In this document: piece by piece, positions 11,160 through 24,549 of the stretch
How the letters are laid out: each line of letters begins with the position of its first letter
Numbering within the stretch: the stretch's first letter is position 1
NCBI RefSeq assembly: GCF_020085105.1
Contig: NC_058046.1
Coordinates: 24,331,675-24,395,674 of the forward strand
Source of the DNA: Siniperca chuatsi
Taxonomy: Eukaryota > Chordata > Actinopteri > Centrarchiformes > Sinipercidae
DNA: 64,000 bases
Direction: 5' to 3'
The notes under the pieces: generated by a model
Told to the model about the DNA's origin: nothing
Database searches by the model: none
Seen by the model: the letters and a program-made list of their open reading frames with translations, nothing else
Position numbers and translations under genes: made by a program

Positions 11160-14100
11160 TTACAAGGCATGAGGGGCATTTGGGTCCCACAATAAGTGTC
11201 TTCTTGTGCCAGTCTGGATAAATGCAGAGGGTTGTGTCAGGAAGGGCATCCAACGTAAAACACATGCCAAATTAAAAATGCAAATCATGACAATGACTTC
11301 CATACCGGATCGGTCGGGGCCCGGGTTAACAACGACCGCCACTGGTGCTGTTGACCTGCAGGGTACCGGTGGAAATGGGACTACTGTTGGTCGAAGACGA
11401 AGAACGAGAGGAGGAAGGTGTGTTTGTAGGCGAGAGAGAGAAGAGGAAAGCTAAGAATGTAGCACTGAGAGTAGGGACTTTGAATGTTGGGACTATGACA
11501 GGGAAGGCTAGAGAGTTGATTGACATGATGCAGAGAAGGAAGGTGGACATACTGTGTGTCCAGGAGACCAGGTGGAAAGGTAGCAAGGCTAGAAGCTTAG
11601 GAGCAGGGTTCAAGTTGTTCTACCATGGGTCAGATAGGAAGAGAAACGGAGTAGGAGTTATCCTGAAAGAGGAGTTTGTGAGGAATGTTCTAGAGGTGAA
11701 AAGAGTATCAGACAGGTTGATGAGTCTGAAGCTGGAAATTGAAGGGGTGATGTTCAATGTTGTGAGTGGTTATGCCCCACAGGTAGGATGTGAGTTAGAA
11801 GAGAAAGAGAAATTCTGGAGTGAGTTAGATGAAGTGATGTAGAGCATCCCCAGAGGTGAGAGAGTGGTGATTGGTGCAGATTTCAATGGGCATGTAGGTG
11901 AAGGGAACAGAGGTGATGAGAATGTGATGGGCAGGTTTGGTATTCAGGACAGGAATGCAGAAGGACAGATGGTGGTAGACTTTGCAAAAAGGATGGAAAT
12001 GGCTGTAGTGAACACTTTCTTCCAGAAGAGGCAGGAACATAGGGTGACACATAAGAGCGGAGGTAGAAGCACTCAGGTGGACTACATCTTGTGTAGATGT
12101 TGTAATCTGAAAGAGACCAGTGACTGTAAAGTAGTGGTAGGGGAGAGTGTAGCCAGACAACACAGGATGGTAGTGTGTAAAATGACTCTGGTGGTGAGGA
12201 AGATGAAGAGGACAAAGGCAGAGCAGAGGACGAAGTGGTGGAAGTTGAAAAAGGAAGAATGTCATGTAGTTTTCAGGGAGGAGCTGAGACAGACTCTGGG
12301 TTGTCAGGAAGTGCTCCCAGATGACTGGACCACTACAGCTAATGTGATCAGGGAGACAGGTAGGAGGGTACTCGGTGTGTCATCTGGAAAGAGAAAAGTG
12401 GACAAGGAGACTTGGTGGTGGAATGAGGAAGTTCAGGAGTGTATACAGAGAAAGAGTTTAACTAAGAAGAAGTGGGACACTGAGAGGACTGAAGAGAGTA
12501 GACAGGAGTACAGGGAGATGCAGCGTAAGGTGAAGGTAGAGGTGGCAAAGGCCAAACAAAGAGCATATGAGGACTTGTATGCTAGGCTGGACACTAAAGA
12601 GGGAGAGGTGGACTTGTACAGGTTGGCCAGACAAAGAGATAGAGATGGGAAGGATGTGCAGCAGGTTAGGGTGATTAAAGATAAGGATGGAAATGTATTG
12701 ACAGGTGCAAGGAGTGTGATGGGAAGATGGAAGGAGTACTTTGAAGAGTTGATGAATGAGGAAAATGAAAGGGAACGAAGAGTAGAAGAGGTGACTGGTG
12801 TGGAGCAGGAAGTAGCAAAGATTAGCAAGAGTGAAGTGAGGAGGATGTTGAAGAGGATGAAGAGTGGAAAGGCAGTTGGTCCTGATGACATACCTGTGGA
12901 GGTATGGAAGTGTCTAGGATAGGTGGCAGTAGAGTTTCTGACTAGTTTGTTCAACAAGATCTTGGAGAGTGAGAGGATGCCCGAGGAATGGAGGAGAAGT
13001 ATACTGGTGCCAATTTTTAAGAACAAGGGAGATGTGCAGAGCTGTGGCAACTACAGAGGAATAAAGCTGATGAGCCATACAATGAAGTTGTGGGAAAGAG
13101 TAGTGGAAGCTAGGCTAAGGGCAGAGGTGAGCATTTGTCAGCAGCAATATGGTTTCATGCCTAGAAAGAGTACAACAGATGCAGTATTTGCTCTGAGGAT
13201 GCTGATGGAGAAGTACAGAGAAGGTCATAGGGAGTTGCATTGTGACTTCGTAGATTTAGAGAAAGCGTATGACAGGGTGCCAAGAGAGGAGCTGTGGTAT
13301 TGTATGAGGAAGTCTGGAGTGGCAGAGCTGTAAGACTGTGGTGAGGTGTGCTGTAGGTGTGACAGAGGAGTTTAAGGTGGAGGTGGGTTTGCATCAAGGA
13401 TCGGCTCTGAGCCCCTTGTTGTTTGCTCTGGTGATGGACAGGCTGACAGATGAGGTTAGACAGGAATCTCCATGGACTATGATGTTTGCGGATGACATTG
13501 TGATTTGTAGTGAGAGCAGGGAGCAGGTGGAGGAAAATCTAGAGAGATGGAGGTCTGCTCTGGAAAACAGAGGAATGAAGCTTAGCCGCAGTAAGACAGA
13601 ATACATGTGTGTCAATGAGAGGGACCCAGGTGGAACGGTGAGGTTACAGGGAGCAGAGGTGAAGAAGGTGCAGGACTTTAAGTACTTAGGGTCAACGGTT
13701 CAGAGCAATGGAGACTGTGGAAAAGAGGTGAAGAGGCAAGTGCAAGCAGGTTGGAACGGGTGGAGAAAAGTGTCAGGTGTGTTGTGTGATAAAAGAGTAT
13801 CAGCAAGAATGAAAGGAAAGGTGTTCAAGACGGTGGTGAGACCAGCGATGTTGCACAGCTTAGAGACAGCGGCACTGAAGAAAAGACAAGAGGCAGAGCT
13901 GGAGGTAGCAGAGCTTAAGATGTTGAGGTTCTCTTTGGGAGTGACGAGGACGGACAGGATCAGGAATGAGTACATCAGAGGGACAGCTCGTGTTAGATGT
14001 TTCGGAGATAAAGTCAGAGAGGCCAGATTGAGGTGGTTTGGACATGTTTAGAGGAGAGACTGTGAATATACTGGTAGAAGGATGCTGAGGTTGGTCTAGA

Positions 14101-14253
14101 GGAAGACCAAAGAGGAGATTTATGGATGTAGTGAGAGAGGACATGAAGTTAATTGGTGTGAGTGAAGAGGATGCAGAGGACAGGGTTAGATGGAGGCACA
14201 TGATTCGCTGTGGCGACCCCTGAAAGGAAACAGCCGAAAGGAATTGAAGAATA
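11160..14253 (+). mobile_element. Inactivated RTE-type LINE (APE endonuclease and reverse transcriptase)
   Basis: A nearly full-length non-LTR retrotransposon. Frame 11345-11842 gives an AP-endonuclease N-terminus (TLNVGTMTGKARELIDMM, DILCVQETRWKG). Frame 11864-12922 continues it (GADFNGHVGEGNRGDENVMG, SGGRSTQVDYILC) into the linker and the start of the RT (GKAVGPDDIPVEVWKCLG). Frames 12923-13333 and 13338-14051 hold the RT core (NYRGIKLMSHTMKLWERVVE, QYGFMPRKSTTDA, LHQGSALSPLLF, MFADDIVICSES) and C-terminal domain. It is broken by a TAG at 11840-11842, another at 12920-12922, a frame break with apparent loss of about a dozen codons near 13330, and further stops after 14040. The 3' end (GTGGCGACCCCTGAAAGGAA near 14211) is the short tail typical of this fish family. 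Clade assignment rests on motif style. The 5' boundary is approximate. Confidence 0.88.
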
Positions 14254-14449
14254 AAGTCCTCCAAAATGTCGGCGTGTATTGTAGCGTGCTATGGCCTGCT
14301 TTATACAGTCTATGGCTATGGCATAGAAAAGGTTACATGATCACGTTTTAAAAATCATTACAGGGGTTCGTTCTATTAGAAATTAACATCACTCAATTTA
14401 TTTCCATATCACTGTAGTTGGCGACTCTGTATTGGAATCCAGAATATGC

Positions 14450-14789
14450 AGTAAAATCGGCTCAAGCAGAGTCCTGACCGTGGTCTGGACGGGTAACGTG
14501 ACCCCTAGCGGGTCTACTTTCCTGTGTGACTTAAACGCAACACGAGCACGACATCACCCTTTCTCCTGTGCAAAAACGGTTTAGTCGAAACCCATTGGTC
14601 ATTGCAAGCGTCAATCAAACGCCTGGTTCGCTCCAGCGCCATTAAGATTCGCTCTATTCCAGTAATCCCGATGTATTTCATTGGGAATGATCTAACTACG
14701 TAGCACGGGGACTGTTTTTTTTTTAAGAAGCTGGATTATTGGACATATAACCGAAACAACACTGAAAAGTATGTATTGCTACATCGGAG
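14450..14789 (+). promoter_or_regulatory. lifr: Likely lifr promoter and 5' non-coding exon
   Basis: The stretch after the dead LINE is locally rich in CpG, has a CCAAT-type CCATTGG at about 14591, and ends at a good splice donor (CGGAG then GTAATTTTG) at 14789/14790. The exon carrying the lifr start codon has its own upstream acceptor (TTCCCACAG before 21367), so at least one 5' non-coding exon must lie upstream. This is the best candidate, implying a 6.6-kb first intron. Inference only; no transcript evidence. Confidence 0.4.
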
Positions 14790-17700
14790 GTAATTTTGTG
14801 TTATTTGTGAACTCATAATAACGTTTAATGTTAGTTCGTAGATAGCAGTTTACTTACTGTAACGTGAGCTAGCAGTGTTTATCCAAACATCAGTGGCCTG
14901 TCTGCGCGTGTGTGGTGGGGTGCTGGCTGCTAAGTGACTTTAAAATGGCATTTCTAACTCAGTTTGTCCAATTTAAGTACACTGTCTCCCTTGATAAAAT
15001 GTTGTTAAAAATTAAAGCTAACGTTACATTTCTAAAGTGTAACCACCGTCTGTCCGTTGTTTGTGATAAGACTTTTAACGGTAACACCCATCATGTTGTC
15101 CAGTTGCTAATGCTAATGATCCAAACCGTCCCGAGCAAGCAGCAACCTCCGGGGCTGAACCGAGATGATGCAGTTTGGGTTATCTGCTGTATTAGCTACT
15201 TTTCCTGAAGGAGCAGAATCAGAGTCAAAAAATAGCTATTACACATGGACATTTACCAGGCGTTGAGTGAGCAGGCACATGATGATTTTTGTGTAGTTGA
15301 GCTGTCCACTTGTGATCAGAACCATTGGAGAGGGTGAGATCAACTAATCTTTTATGATAAAGGATTCATATTTTGATTACCCAACCAATGTGCTTCAGTA
15401 TGTATCCCGCAACAAAGGCTGTTTGTTCTCTCTCTTGGTCTCAAAAAAGATAAGGACCGTGATCAATTTGACACTATATTGTGAACAAATATAGTGTGTT
15501 GCTCAAATATGGTCTGCATGCACAGAGGAAGAGTTGTTTTCCTCTCTGTAAACATATGTGTTTTCACAGAAAACTGGGCAGGGATATTATCTCATATTTT
15601 CTAAAATTTAGATAATGTAATAACATACCCTACTCAGTAGTTTTGGTTACTTTTACAGGTAACAGTGCGTACTAATTATTATATTTTTCATGAGACCATT
15701 TCAAAGAAAAAAAAAAAAAGAAATACAGAGTCAGTGTTACAGTGCTATTGTCTGCACCTGCACAGGGGAGACAAATTATGCCTAGTTGACATTTACATGC
15801 ATTTGCATAGACGTCTAACATGTCCGTGTTAGCCTTGATACTTTTAACAGTCCTCTTCCCCTTGGTGCAGTCTTCCCCTTCAATTTTTCAACAATAAGGA
15901 ACAAGAGTTGTTTGTGTTGTATCCTGTCCCTAGTGTTCTTATGGAATAAATCTGCTGTAGTCCTATGTGAGGGTGAATTGTAATAACAGGTGGTTAGTTT
16001 TCATGCTATATTCAATCATCCTAGTATGGTTCTAGACTCGTAACACTTAACATTAGTCACCATAACAAACTGGATGAATGGAAAACGCCTACTTGTACCT
16101 GGCAGGACAATAGCTGCCCTGTTTGTGTGTTTTCTTTATTACCAGTCACTTGGCTGTGTTTGTGATTTTAAAAAAGATCAGACTAGTTTGTCTTTTGGGG
16201 GAGGGGGTTGGACTGGCCTGCTTTTGACTCTGTGTATCTGTTTAATTGTCTTCAGCCAGTTATTTAGAAGCAAACATCTATAAGCAAATTGTGTTTTTTT
16301 AGACAGATTCTTTTTTTTAATCACTTTCTGTGGCTTTAGATTTACATTTACATTCATGAAGGATTACAGGGAAAGGGAAGGAAGGAAACGACGTTTGGTT
16401 GAGGTCCAAAAGCTACACACACAGAGGACTGAATGTCCCTTCTCCACTGAGGTCAGAGCACTGACATTTCACACACACAATCATCTGTTAAAGCTCTCTG
16501 TTTTTCATTTATTCTCTCATTAGCATCCGGTCTTCCTCTTGTCCCATTTAAAGGTCAAACATAATTAGCAGCAAACTTAGCTTGTGTTTCAAAATGCTGC
16601 CTCACTTGTATAGTATACTAGAAGCACTCTGCTTATTTTTTTGGTCCTGGTGGTAATCGTATGACAGCGTTGCTGAGTGTAGGCTGAGAACAGACACAAG
16701 TTTTTGCCTGGGTTTGGCTTCAGCTTCCTTCCCACACCCTTTTAGTAAAGACAATGCTATCAGAGGTTTTGATTGTTTAAAAAACAAAACAAAAACAAAA
16801 ATGTGGTCGTGATAGTAAGATGCTTTTAAGGGGACACCCCAAAATCAAAAATCTATATTTCCATACAATCTAGATTGTTTTGGTGTGAGTTGCTGAGTTT
16901 TGGAGATATCGGCCATAGAGATGTCTGTATTTTTTGAATATAATGGGACTATATGGCACTTGATCTGTGTTACCACTACAGGTAAGAATACTACTGCCTG
17001 GGGCAAAACTCAATTTGAAAACACTACAGCTCGCATATAAAAGGTTTAATCACAATCTGATGTCTATTTAGATAGTGATGAAATGTTAAGCTTGTTGTAG
17101 TGTTTTCCATGAGTAGGTTTTTTTTCTCTCCAAGCAGTGGTAGTTTGGAGTAATTTTGGCTTTGGCTCCAGTTCATTTTTATTTTTGTCCTGGTTTTGGT
17201 TCTAGCAGGGGCAAACATTCCACTTTATACTTTAGGATGTCTTTCAGACTGAAACTAGTGTTGAAACAGTTGATAGATCAATAAGTAGACTGACTAAATA
17301 TTAATCAGTGACTTTTTTCTACACTTTTCTTTTTTACACAAAATTTGATTTAACAAAAAATTAATCAATGGATTAATTGATAACTAATCATTAATTCCAG
17401 GGCAACATTAGCTGAAACACAAAATGGTTGTTATTATTATAATGTGAAGTGCCCCAGCCTACATACATACATACATACATTCACTCACTCACTCACTCAC
17501 TCACTCACTCACTCACTCAAAGAAAACACATAATTTTGCATGTACCAGTAACTGTGGATATATTATGACTTGCACAATCCCTGAATTCATGTACTGAAAA
17601 CAGGGGTATGTTACATATTGACTGAGTTTGCTACAATATGTTAGTGCGAACTAATGTTTAGATACATATAGAAATAGTAAACTAGAGACAAATGAGGCCT

Positions 17701-19982
17701 TTTGAGTGAAATTGGATTCTGAGAAATGATTGCATCACAGTGTGGTCAGTCCTGCACAGTATATTTTGCATGGGAGTTTACCTGGACATTTTCCATGGCT
17801 TACTTCAAAAGGCTGCCTTACACAGCTGAATAGTCAAACAGAACAGTGGCAAAGTCCAGTGTGGAAAGAGGAGGCGAACTCCAAATCATGACGAGTCTGT
17901 TCTTTGCTTAAATAAAACTACTGCAGGCATACAGATGAGGTTTAGGCTGGGGTTTTAAGTAACAACACTATCCTTGTGGTTTTTGTAGATTGTGGTCATA
18001 TTCATTACTGCTGCAAGGACAAGGACCAGAGCCCAGCAGAAAAGTATTGATTTTTGTGTTGATGTGCATTTGTGGCTATCAGTTTCTTGGTTAGATTTTC
18101 CAGAATCTACGGTTGTTTGTCCTGCTTCCCATCAGTGCACTATGTTTGGTTTTTTTTGTTTTTTTTCCCCAGGGCTTAGATGGTCGTATGATATATTGGA
18201 GGTTGTAAAATATTTCAGATTGCTGATGTTGGGGGGAAAAAGATCTTTAGGATTCAGGATCACTAAAACATATAGGTCTAACTGCTCTTTCCATGTTGGG
18301 ACCCACTAGGCCTGCAACAGGCTCAGAAACCATTTTTCACCATAAATGTGTGAAACATTGACTCCACACAGCTGTATTTATGTTGAGCCATGCCTCTGAA
18401 TTTCATCTGGAGGTGATGTTTTTTAAGCCAGGAACACACTAGAAGCCTTTAAAAATTGTAAAAAATTTCCAACTATGGAAAGACTCAACAGCACACATTT
18501 GAATTAACAAAAGCATAAGTGTTCAAATTTTCTTGTTAACCAAGTCAAACTAAAGAAATCACATAAAGAGTAGTGATTGTGTAGTGTGTGTGTTTTTTTG
18601 CTTCAGAAATAGTTGCTGGGTAGAGTGTAGTATTGCAGTATTTACATTGTATTAATTTAGCAGCAGCCTCCAGTTGTATACACTACCATTAATGTTGTTA
18701 CACAATTTACTGGTGTTTTTACTGTGCTAAAAGGTTTTTGAAAAAGTCCCTTGGAATATTTTTTATCTAACCTAGACAGAGTTTTATTATTTACCGTATA
18801 CTCTTGTTTTTATCATTGCATTCTATCCCTGTATTTGCACTGTATCTTTCACCAGAAGTCTAGATAAAAAATAAACTAAACTAACTGGTGATTTGGACTG
18901 AAACCTTGATCAGGCAGTTAGATAAGCAAACAAGGTGTTCCAGTCCTCCTTTCCCGTAATGTAAACTTTCTATTCTCTGGAATCAGTGTGTGTTTGTTTG
19001 CGTACCCTTATGTGAAGTGTTATGGGCTGCAAGTCTTTGGCACCAGTAGCAGCTTGTTTTGCTCCCTGCACTGTGAAAGGAGAACAACTGTTAATCATCC
19101 ACCATGTTCTTGAAAATAAATTGTAAGGCTGCCAGTATTTGAGAGCAGGGTTGTGTTTTATTCTTGCATTGTCATTATTATTATTATTTTTTTTTTTACC
19201 ACTTTCAGGACGAATAGATAGCTGTCTGCAAAGGTGGATATCTATCTGTTTTTTGTTTTGTTTTTTAATCCATCTCTGATCTGTTTTTTACTTAGCAGTT
19301 ATGAAACCAGATGCAGAAAAAATGTCTCAATTGTTCCATACGGTTTGCAGTGGTCACATTATAAATCAAATGAAATAACCTGCTATATTAGGGTTTTACT
19401 ATACTGTTCTACTGTCTGCAATGGCTAGTCTATGGCTGTCTTGTTTGTTTCACAAAGATGCTTCAGGTTAGGGTTAGATTCTCTTATTCAGTTATCCGAA
19501 ATGGCCTTTGCTTGTGTGTTTGTGTATTTTTTGCGTTCAGGTCATGTTGTTGCAGTAATGGGATTGCAGCACTTGAGAGCATTGTTTTTTGCTACTAAGC
19601 TGTTTGAGGCCTGTCCCAGCCTGTCTCAAGGGAAACCAGACAAGCTACATTGCAGCGTTTCTGTGACAGTTAAACACACAAACAACAGAGAATTACATAC
19701 AAAAATGTGCACATGCAGGCTCATCAAGACAGAGGCTCATGACAAAATCATTGCAAAATCCTCCTTTTGTTTTTAATCAGGCATGTATCACATAGTGTAC
19801 AGGCTGAGCCTTGACCTTGCATTCCCCAGCTAGATGTTTTTGCAGTTAACCTTTTTTTTTTTTCAGTATGGCAAGCTGAAACCCTTTGTATCCCCATTAT
19901 TACATTAGTGTTGCAGTATTACTAATGTGGTTTTGTTGAATCCATCCTTATGCAATTATTGCATTGCAAGTATTTGACCATA
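14790..19982. other. Long AT-rich intron or spacer upstream of lifr coding exons
   Basis: No coding exon recognised. It contains short tandem repeats at 17463-17520 (CATA then CACT units), poly-T tracts, and the repeat annotated at 16829-17040. Weak palindromic AT-rich wording around 17262-17405 (GATAGATCAATAAG, TTAATCAATGGATTAATTG) may be a decayed MITE. Probably the first intron of lifr. Confidence 0.45.
16829..17040. repeat. Dispersed fish repeat in putative lifr intron 1
   Basis: The words GGGGACACCCCAAAATCAAA, GATTGTTTTGGTGTGAGTTG and GGAGATATCGGCCATAGAGA recur in a common interspersed repeat of fish genomes, recognised from memory. No coding capacity and no clear terminal repeats. Ends are approximate. 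Confidence 0.45.
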
Positions 19983-19990
19983 TTCTTAAT

Positions 19991-20329
19991 TAGGGCTGCA
20001 ACTAATGATTATTTTTGTTATAGATTAATCTGCTGATTATTTTCTGGATTCATCAATTAATCCTTTGCTCTATAAAACTTCAGAAAATAGTGAAAAATGC
20101 CTGTCTTTAAATTGCTTGTTTTGTAAGACCAACAGTCCGAAACCTAAAGATATTCAGTTTATCACATAAGACAAAGAAAAGCAGAAAATCACACAATTGA
20201 GAGGCTAAAACCAATTAATATTTGGCATTTTTGCTCGAAAAAACTACTTGATTAATGAATTATCAAAATAGTTGCCGATTAATTTTCTATCGATGTTTTT
20301 TTTTTTTTTTTTAAATTGTTTTAGCTCTA
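19991..20329. mobile_element. hAT-like MITE with perfect 8-bp target duplication
   Basis: A 339-bp element beginning TAGGGCTGCAACTAATGAT and ending TTGTTTTAGCTCTA, full of ATTAATC/GATTAAT words, the style of a very common fish miniature hAT transposon. It is flanked by TTCTTAAT on both sides (19983-19990 and 20330-20337), an exact 8-bp duplication. A poly-T run near its 3' end is an expansion inside the element. No reading frame. Confidence 0.85.
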
Positions 20330-21474
20330 TTCTTAATTTTGTTAATTACAGTTTTGCTGTAACTGCTGTAAAAGCTTCAGTGAACAGCAGTGTCACCTAT
20401 CACTTGTTTATTCCATAACATTGGTATGGTAAACTTGGTTGGAGCACAGCATGTAAAAGTCCATGTATGTGGTTGTAGTGGACAGCCAGCCAAAGCCAGT
20501 GAGCAAGTTGTGGCAGTGCAACTTTCTTGCTAAAGGTTTCCGTGGAAGGAGGTGTGTTGACACTAGAAATGAATACACTAACTATGACCTTCTATTCGGT
20601 ATAAACCAGGTTATGCTGGTGGATGAATATTTCCCTGGGGAAAAAAATACACAGGTAATTCTGTGCTTTACATAAGGTATCATGTATGAGTTCATCATGC
20701 TGGACCCACAGCTGTCAGCCATCTTCGTCCCCACCTTTACTGTCTCTGTCTGCCTGATCACCGTCTGGCTATTCACAGTACTATACAGTAGTAGCGTTGT
20801 TAGTAGATAAGCAGCGAAGCCAAGCCTTCAACATTCAAAAACTACACAATTTGAGAAGAGGATGTGTGTGTGTGTGTGTGTGAGTAATCTCATTCTCTGA
20901 CTTGTGTTTCCACATCTCGCCTGAAAGCAGCTGCTTGAGAGATATGTTTTCTTGTGTTGATGTAAAATTTGGCTTTTCCACACAGTTGACAGGAAATCAT
21001 TGCAGAAATTCAAAACTGCGCAACAGATTTTAGCTCCTCCCCAGAACCTATCATTGACAAGAGCAAACTAATGTCCAGAGACATTTTATGAAATTACTGT
21101 GCATGCCAGAATATTCCCTGAATAAGGACATTATGTTGGCATGACTCCAACTTCACAGCACAACAGCTGCCCTCAGTCCAGCACCACCTTCATAGTATAA
21201 AACAACACTGTATGTTGACAGTCAGGGAGTTTCATTTAACCAAAATAGGTTTCCCAGTTAGCTAACAAATCCTAACTGCTCACAGCTTAGGCGTTACCTT
21301 TCTTTTTTTTTTTGGTAATGTAATGTTTTGGTAATTTTTTTTCTCTTCTTCTGTCTTTTCCCACAGGGCACCCCCTGTCTGTCTTGCCTCTCAGGATGTC
21401 TAACATGGTGTTACTGTAGTGGAGAGGACCGCCACCTTATGATCTGCAGACAGTGACTCGGCCAGTCGATCACC

Positions 21475-24400
21475 ATGCCTCGCTTAAGTGTCAGTCCCAG
21501 CTCAAAGCCTAACTGGAGCCCTGTCTGGCTCATCTGTGTTCTCCTGGGCCTCTCGGCTATACACATTCATGCTAAAGATGGTAAGAACCAAACTAAATTC
21601 CACCCTCGACATTCTGATAAATCAAAAATCTGCAACGCTCAATGCACAAGATGTTGAAAGTGTTGAACATTGAAGCAATATAGGTTTGTTCTTTGGTTCT
21701 GTGGAGCTGATACTAAAACCATTTTTTGCTGATTTAAACTTGCATTGAGTCTGTATATTAATCCTGTCCCAACCTTTTTTGTTTTTCTCCAGTCCTTACT
21801 GTACCCCAGCAGGTGAGCCTATCAGCCAACATGTATACACAGCAACTATCCATATCCTGGCTGGGAGGAGCAGCCACAACCTTTGACCTCATGATTCTAA
21901 GAACTGAATTCAATGAAACTGTCTTTTATGTAAGATCATTTCTTCTTCATTTTTTGTTAATTTGTTATTAACAAAGTTATATTACAAGTTTGTTACATTC
22001 TCATACGGAAAGGAGCTATAACCAGACTGATACAGGATTTAGCAGTCTAATAGATAATGATATATTGGCCGATATTGATTTTCTTTACACAACCTATAAC
22101 ATAAATAAACATTTTTGATATGGTTTCCTTTTATATTTGTTTTTTTTTAAAACAAAACTTGTCACTACTCTCTGGTGGACAAACTATAGAAGGATGATGC
22201 TGTTTCAAAACATCTTTGGCATTTCACTACTTGAATTTCTTGTCATTTATCGATATATCGGCCTGGCTGAAATATTTGTTGGGCTCTAAAAGCAACTTTC
22301 AAAGCCATATTTAGGTTATTTGCCTCTGCAGCATATTTTGCTATAATATTTTATTTGCTTTTATATTATGTCACAAGTTATGCAGATTATATAATAATTC
22401 AGAACAGTTTGTTTCTTTTCCTGCTTGAGCTATGACTATCATCACCAACAAGTATCTACCAGCTTCATGTTGTTCTGGTTCATTCCCTCACTGTGTTTTC
22501 TGTATATTACCTGTAGGAGACAGTGTCTGTGACAGTGAATCAGGTGAGTGGTCTGCACCAGTGGAACTGGACCTCTGTTGAACCTCTGGAGTGTACCTCG
22601 CTGTCGATCAAAATCCGCTCAAGAGATGGACAGACAACAAGTGAATGGAGCAACACTGAGATACTTCAAGGTCAGAGGGGCATTAATTACACCCATATAT
22701 ATTATAGAACACCAATAATTAAAGAAACATAAATACTGCTTTGCCTGTCCTCTCAATTTGGGATTAACATAATGCATTTATTCATTCAGGGGGAGTGAAG
22801 GCCATATCTTATTCAAATTCTTTTTCTCCGAAATCTCACTCTTAAGCCAAACATATGACTTTCCTTTGTACCTAAAATATAGATCTTTATTTATATCTCC
22901 CTCTCCCCGTTCATCGTTTATTAGAACATTTTAAACACTCTGCTTTCGTCTGTCTCCCTCACTCCTTCTTTTCAGGAAGCGATCTCCCCAGCAATGAAAA
23001 ATTTCAGATGTACCCCCAGGACAGAGTTGTACATGTGGGGGCCAACACCACTTTCTGTTGCATTATGGAAGAGGGGAAAAACTTTGGAACCATCTACTAC
23101 GGCAACACAGTCATGAATGCAACACGCCTGAGTAGGCGAAGTTATGCCACTACAGCGTTTAATCAGGGACCATCCGGCAGGACGGGAACCAACGTCTACG
23201 TTAACGACAACCCACAGACAAAAGTGACTGGAGCAGTGGTGTTTGTTGGATGTAAGATGAATGGATAAGAACTGAAGTGTGAATGGTTATATATCTAAGA
23301 TGGGTGAATGTGGTTCGAGTGCCAGAGAGAGGGAGGTAGCACAAAGTAAACAGGTTATTAAAACAGAGAAATTATAGATTTCACTGAAGGGGTCAGTGTA
23401 AGATGCAACTTGCTTCAGTTATACTGTTATACAGCTTATGAAATGTTATTATATAAGTACGATGTGTTTAATCTGAAAAGATTCTTGAACTGACTGGTCT
23501 GTTGGTGATAATGAATGATTGTGTGAAAGAGTCTGTAGATATTCCAGAGCTTGTCTTTTAAATAAATATATTATATATTTATATCTGTTATTTATTTATA
23601 TATGTATATGATTAAGCATGTAACTAAGTTTCTACTTGTTGTCCCCTTCCCCAGATCCACCACTGCCCAGTGATTTTGTGTGTGAGACTCGTGACTTGAC
23701 CTCAGCTGTGTGCCAGTGGAACGAAGGACGAAACACATACTTGTATGCCAAACGAGGAACGCGCTACTCTCTTAACAAGAGGTACCACAGCCACACTTGC
23801 AAACACAAGAAATTACTCTTAAAAATAGCCAAACCTCACCTGTGCTTAGTCCACACGAGAGTTCAGTTGACAACTTTCACGCCACCTAAACGAACCAAAA
23901 CATGTGCAAACACCAACCAAACAAAACAGGTTAGGTGTGGAAGCACCTTAAGATTTTAGCACCATTGTGGGCAATGAACGAAAAGCATTACATAATCATA
24001 CAATGCTATCTGTATCAGACTCAGATCGAAAACGCTATAAAACAAGAAAAAGCAAAGACACAGTATATTGGAAACTCTCATAACTGTCCGGGACAGAGGT
24101 GGCAATGATGATTTTTTTTTTTTTTTTTTTTTTTGGGCCAGATTGACAGCAATTTATGGGCGGGCCAAGATATGGTGCAATGTATCCCTGCATTATTTAT
24201 GATTGTTTCCCCTGCCTTTCTCTAAAAAGTGTTTTCTGCCCAGAAATAATCAACCAAGAGAGAGAGAATGACAAACAATATAAAGCACTTAGTCTAAGTA
24301 ACCACTTGCTGCTTCTGTGTGTCCATTTAACATTGATAGTGGATTGGCCGTCTGCCAGACCTTTTTACAGGAATTGTCTGAAGACTGGCCAGAAGAGATG

Positions 24401-24513
24401 TTACATTATGAACGTGTTAAATTATAGGTTAGATTGAGCATCTGAAGTGATTATATTTTATTGTAATTTAATTTAGTTGTTTTGATTTTCACACTCTTAG
24501 GGAATCTGCTGGG

Positions 24514-24549
<36 letters not shown>

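Noticed and set aside
12433-13050. 205-codon open frame on the minus strand of the LINE
   Set aside because: Antisense shadow of the reverse transcriptase region, Ser/Leu-rich without family features.
17463-17520. CRISPR-like direct repeats
   Set aside because: Simple tetranucleotide tandem repeats (CATA, CACT) without spacers in a vertebrate genome.
20463-20675. 70-codon frame upstream of lifr as an extra exon
   Set aside because: No flanking splice sites in phase, no signal peptide or receptor motifs.
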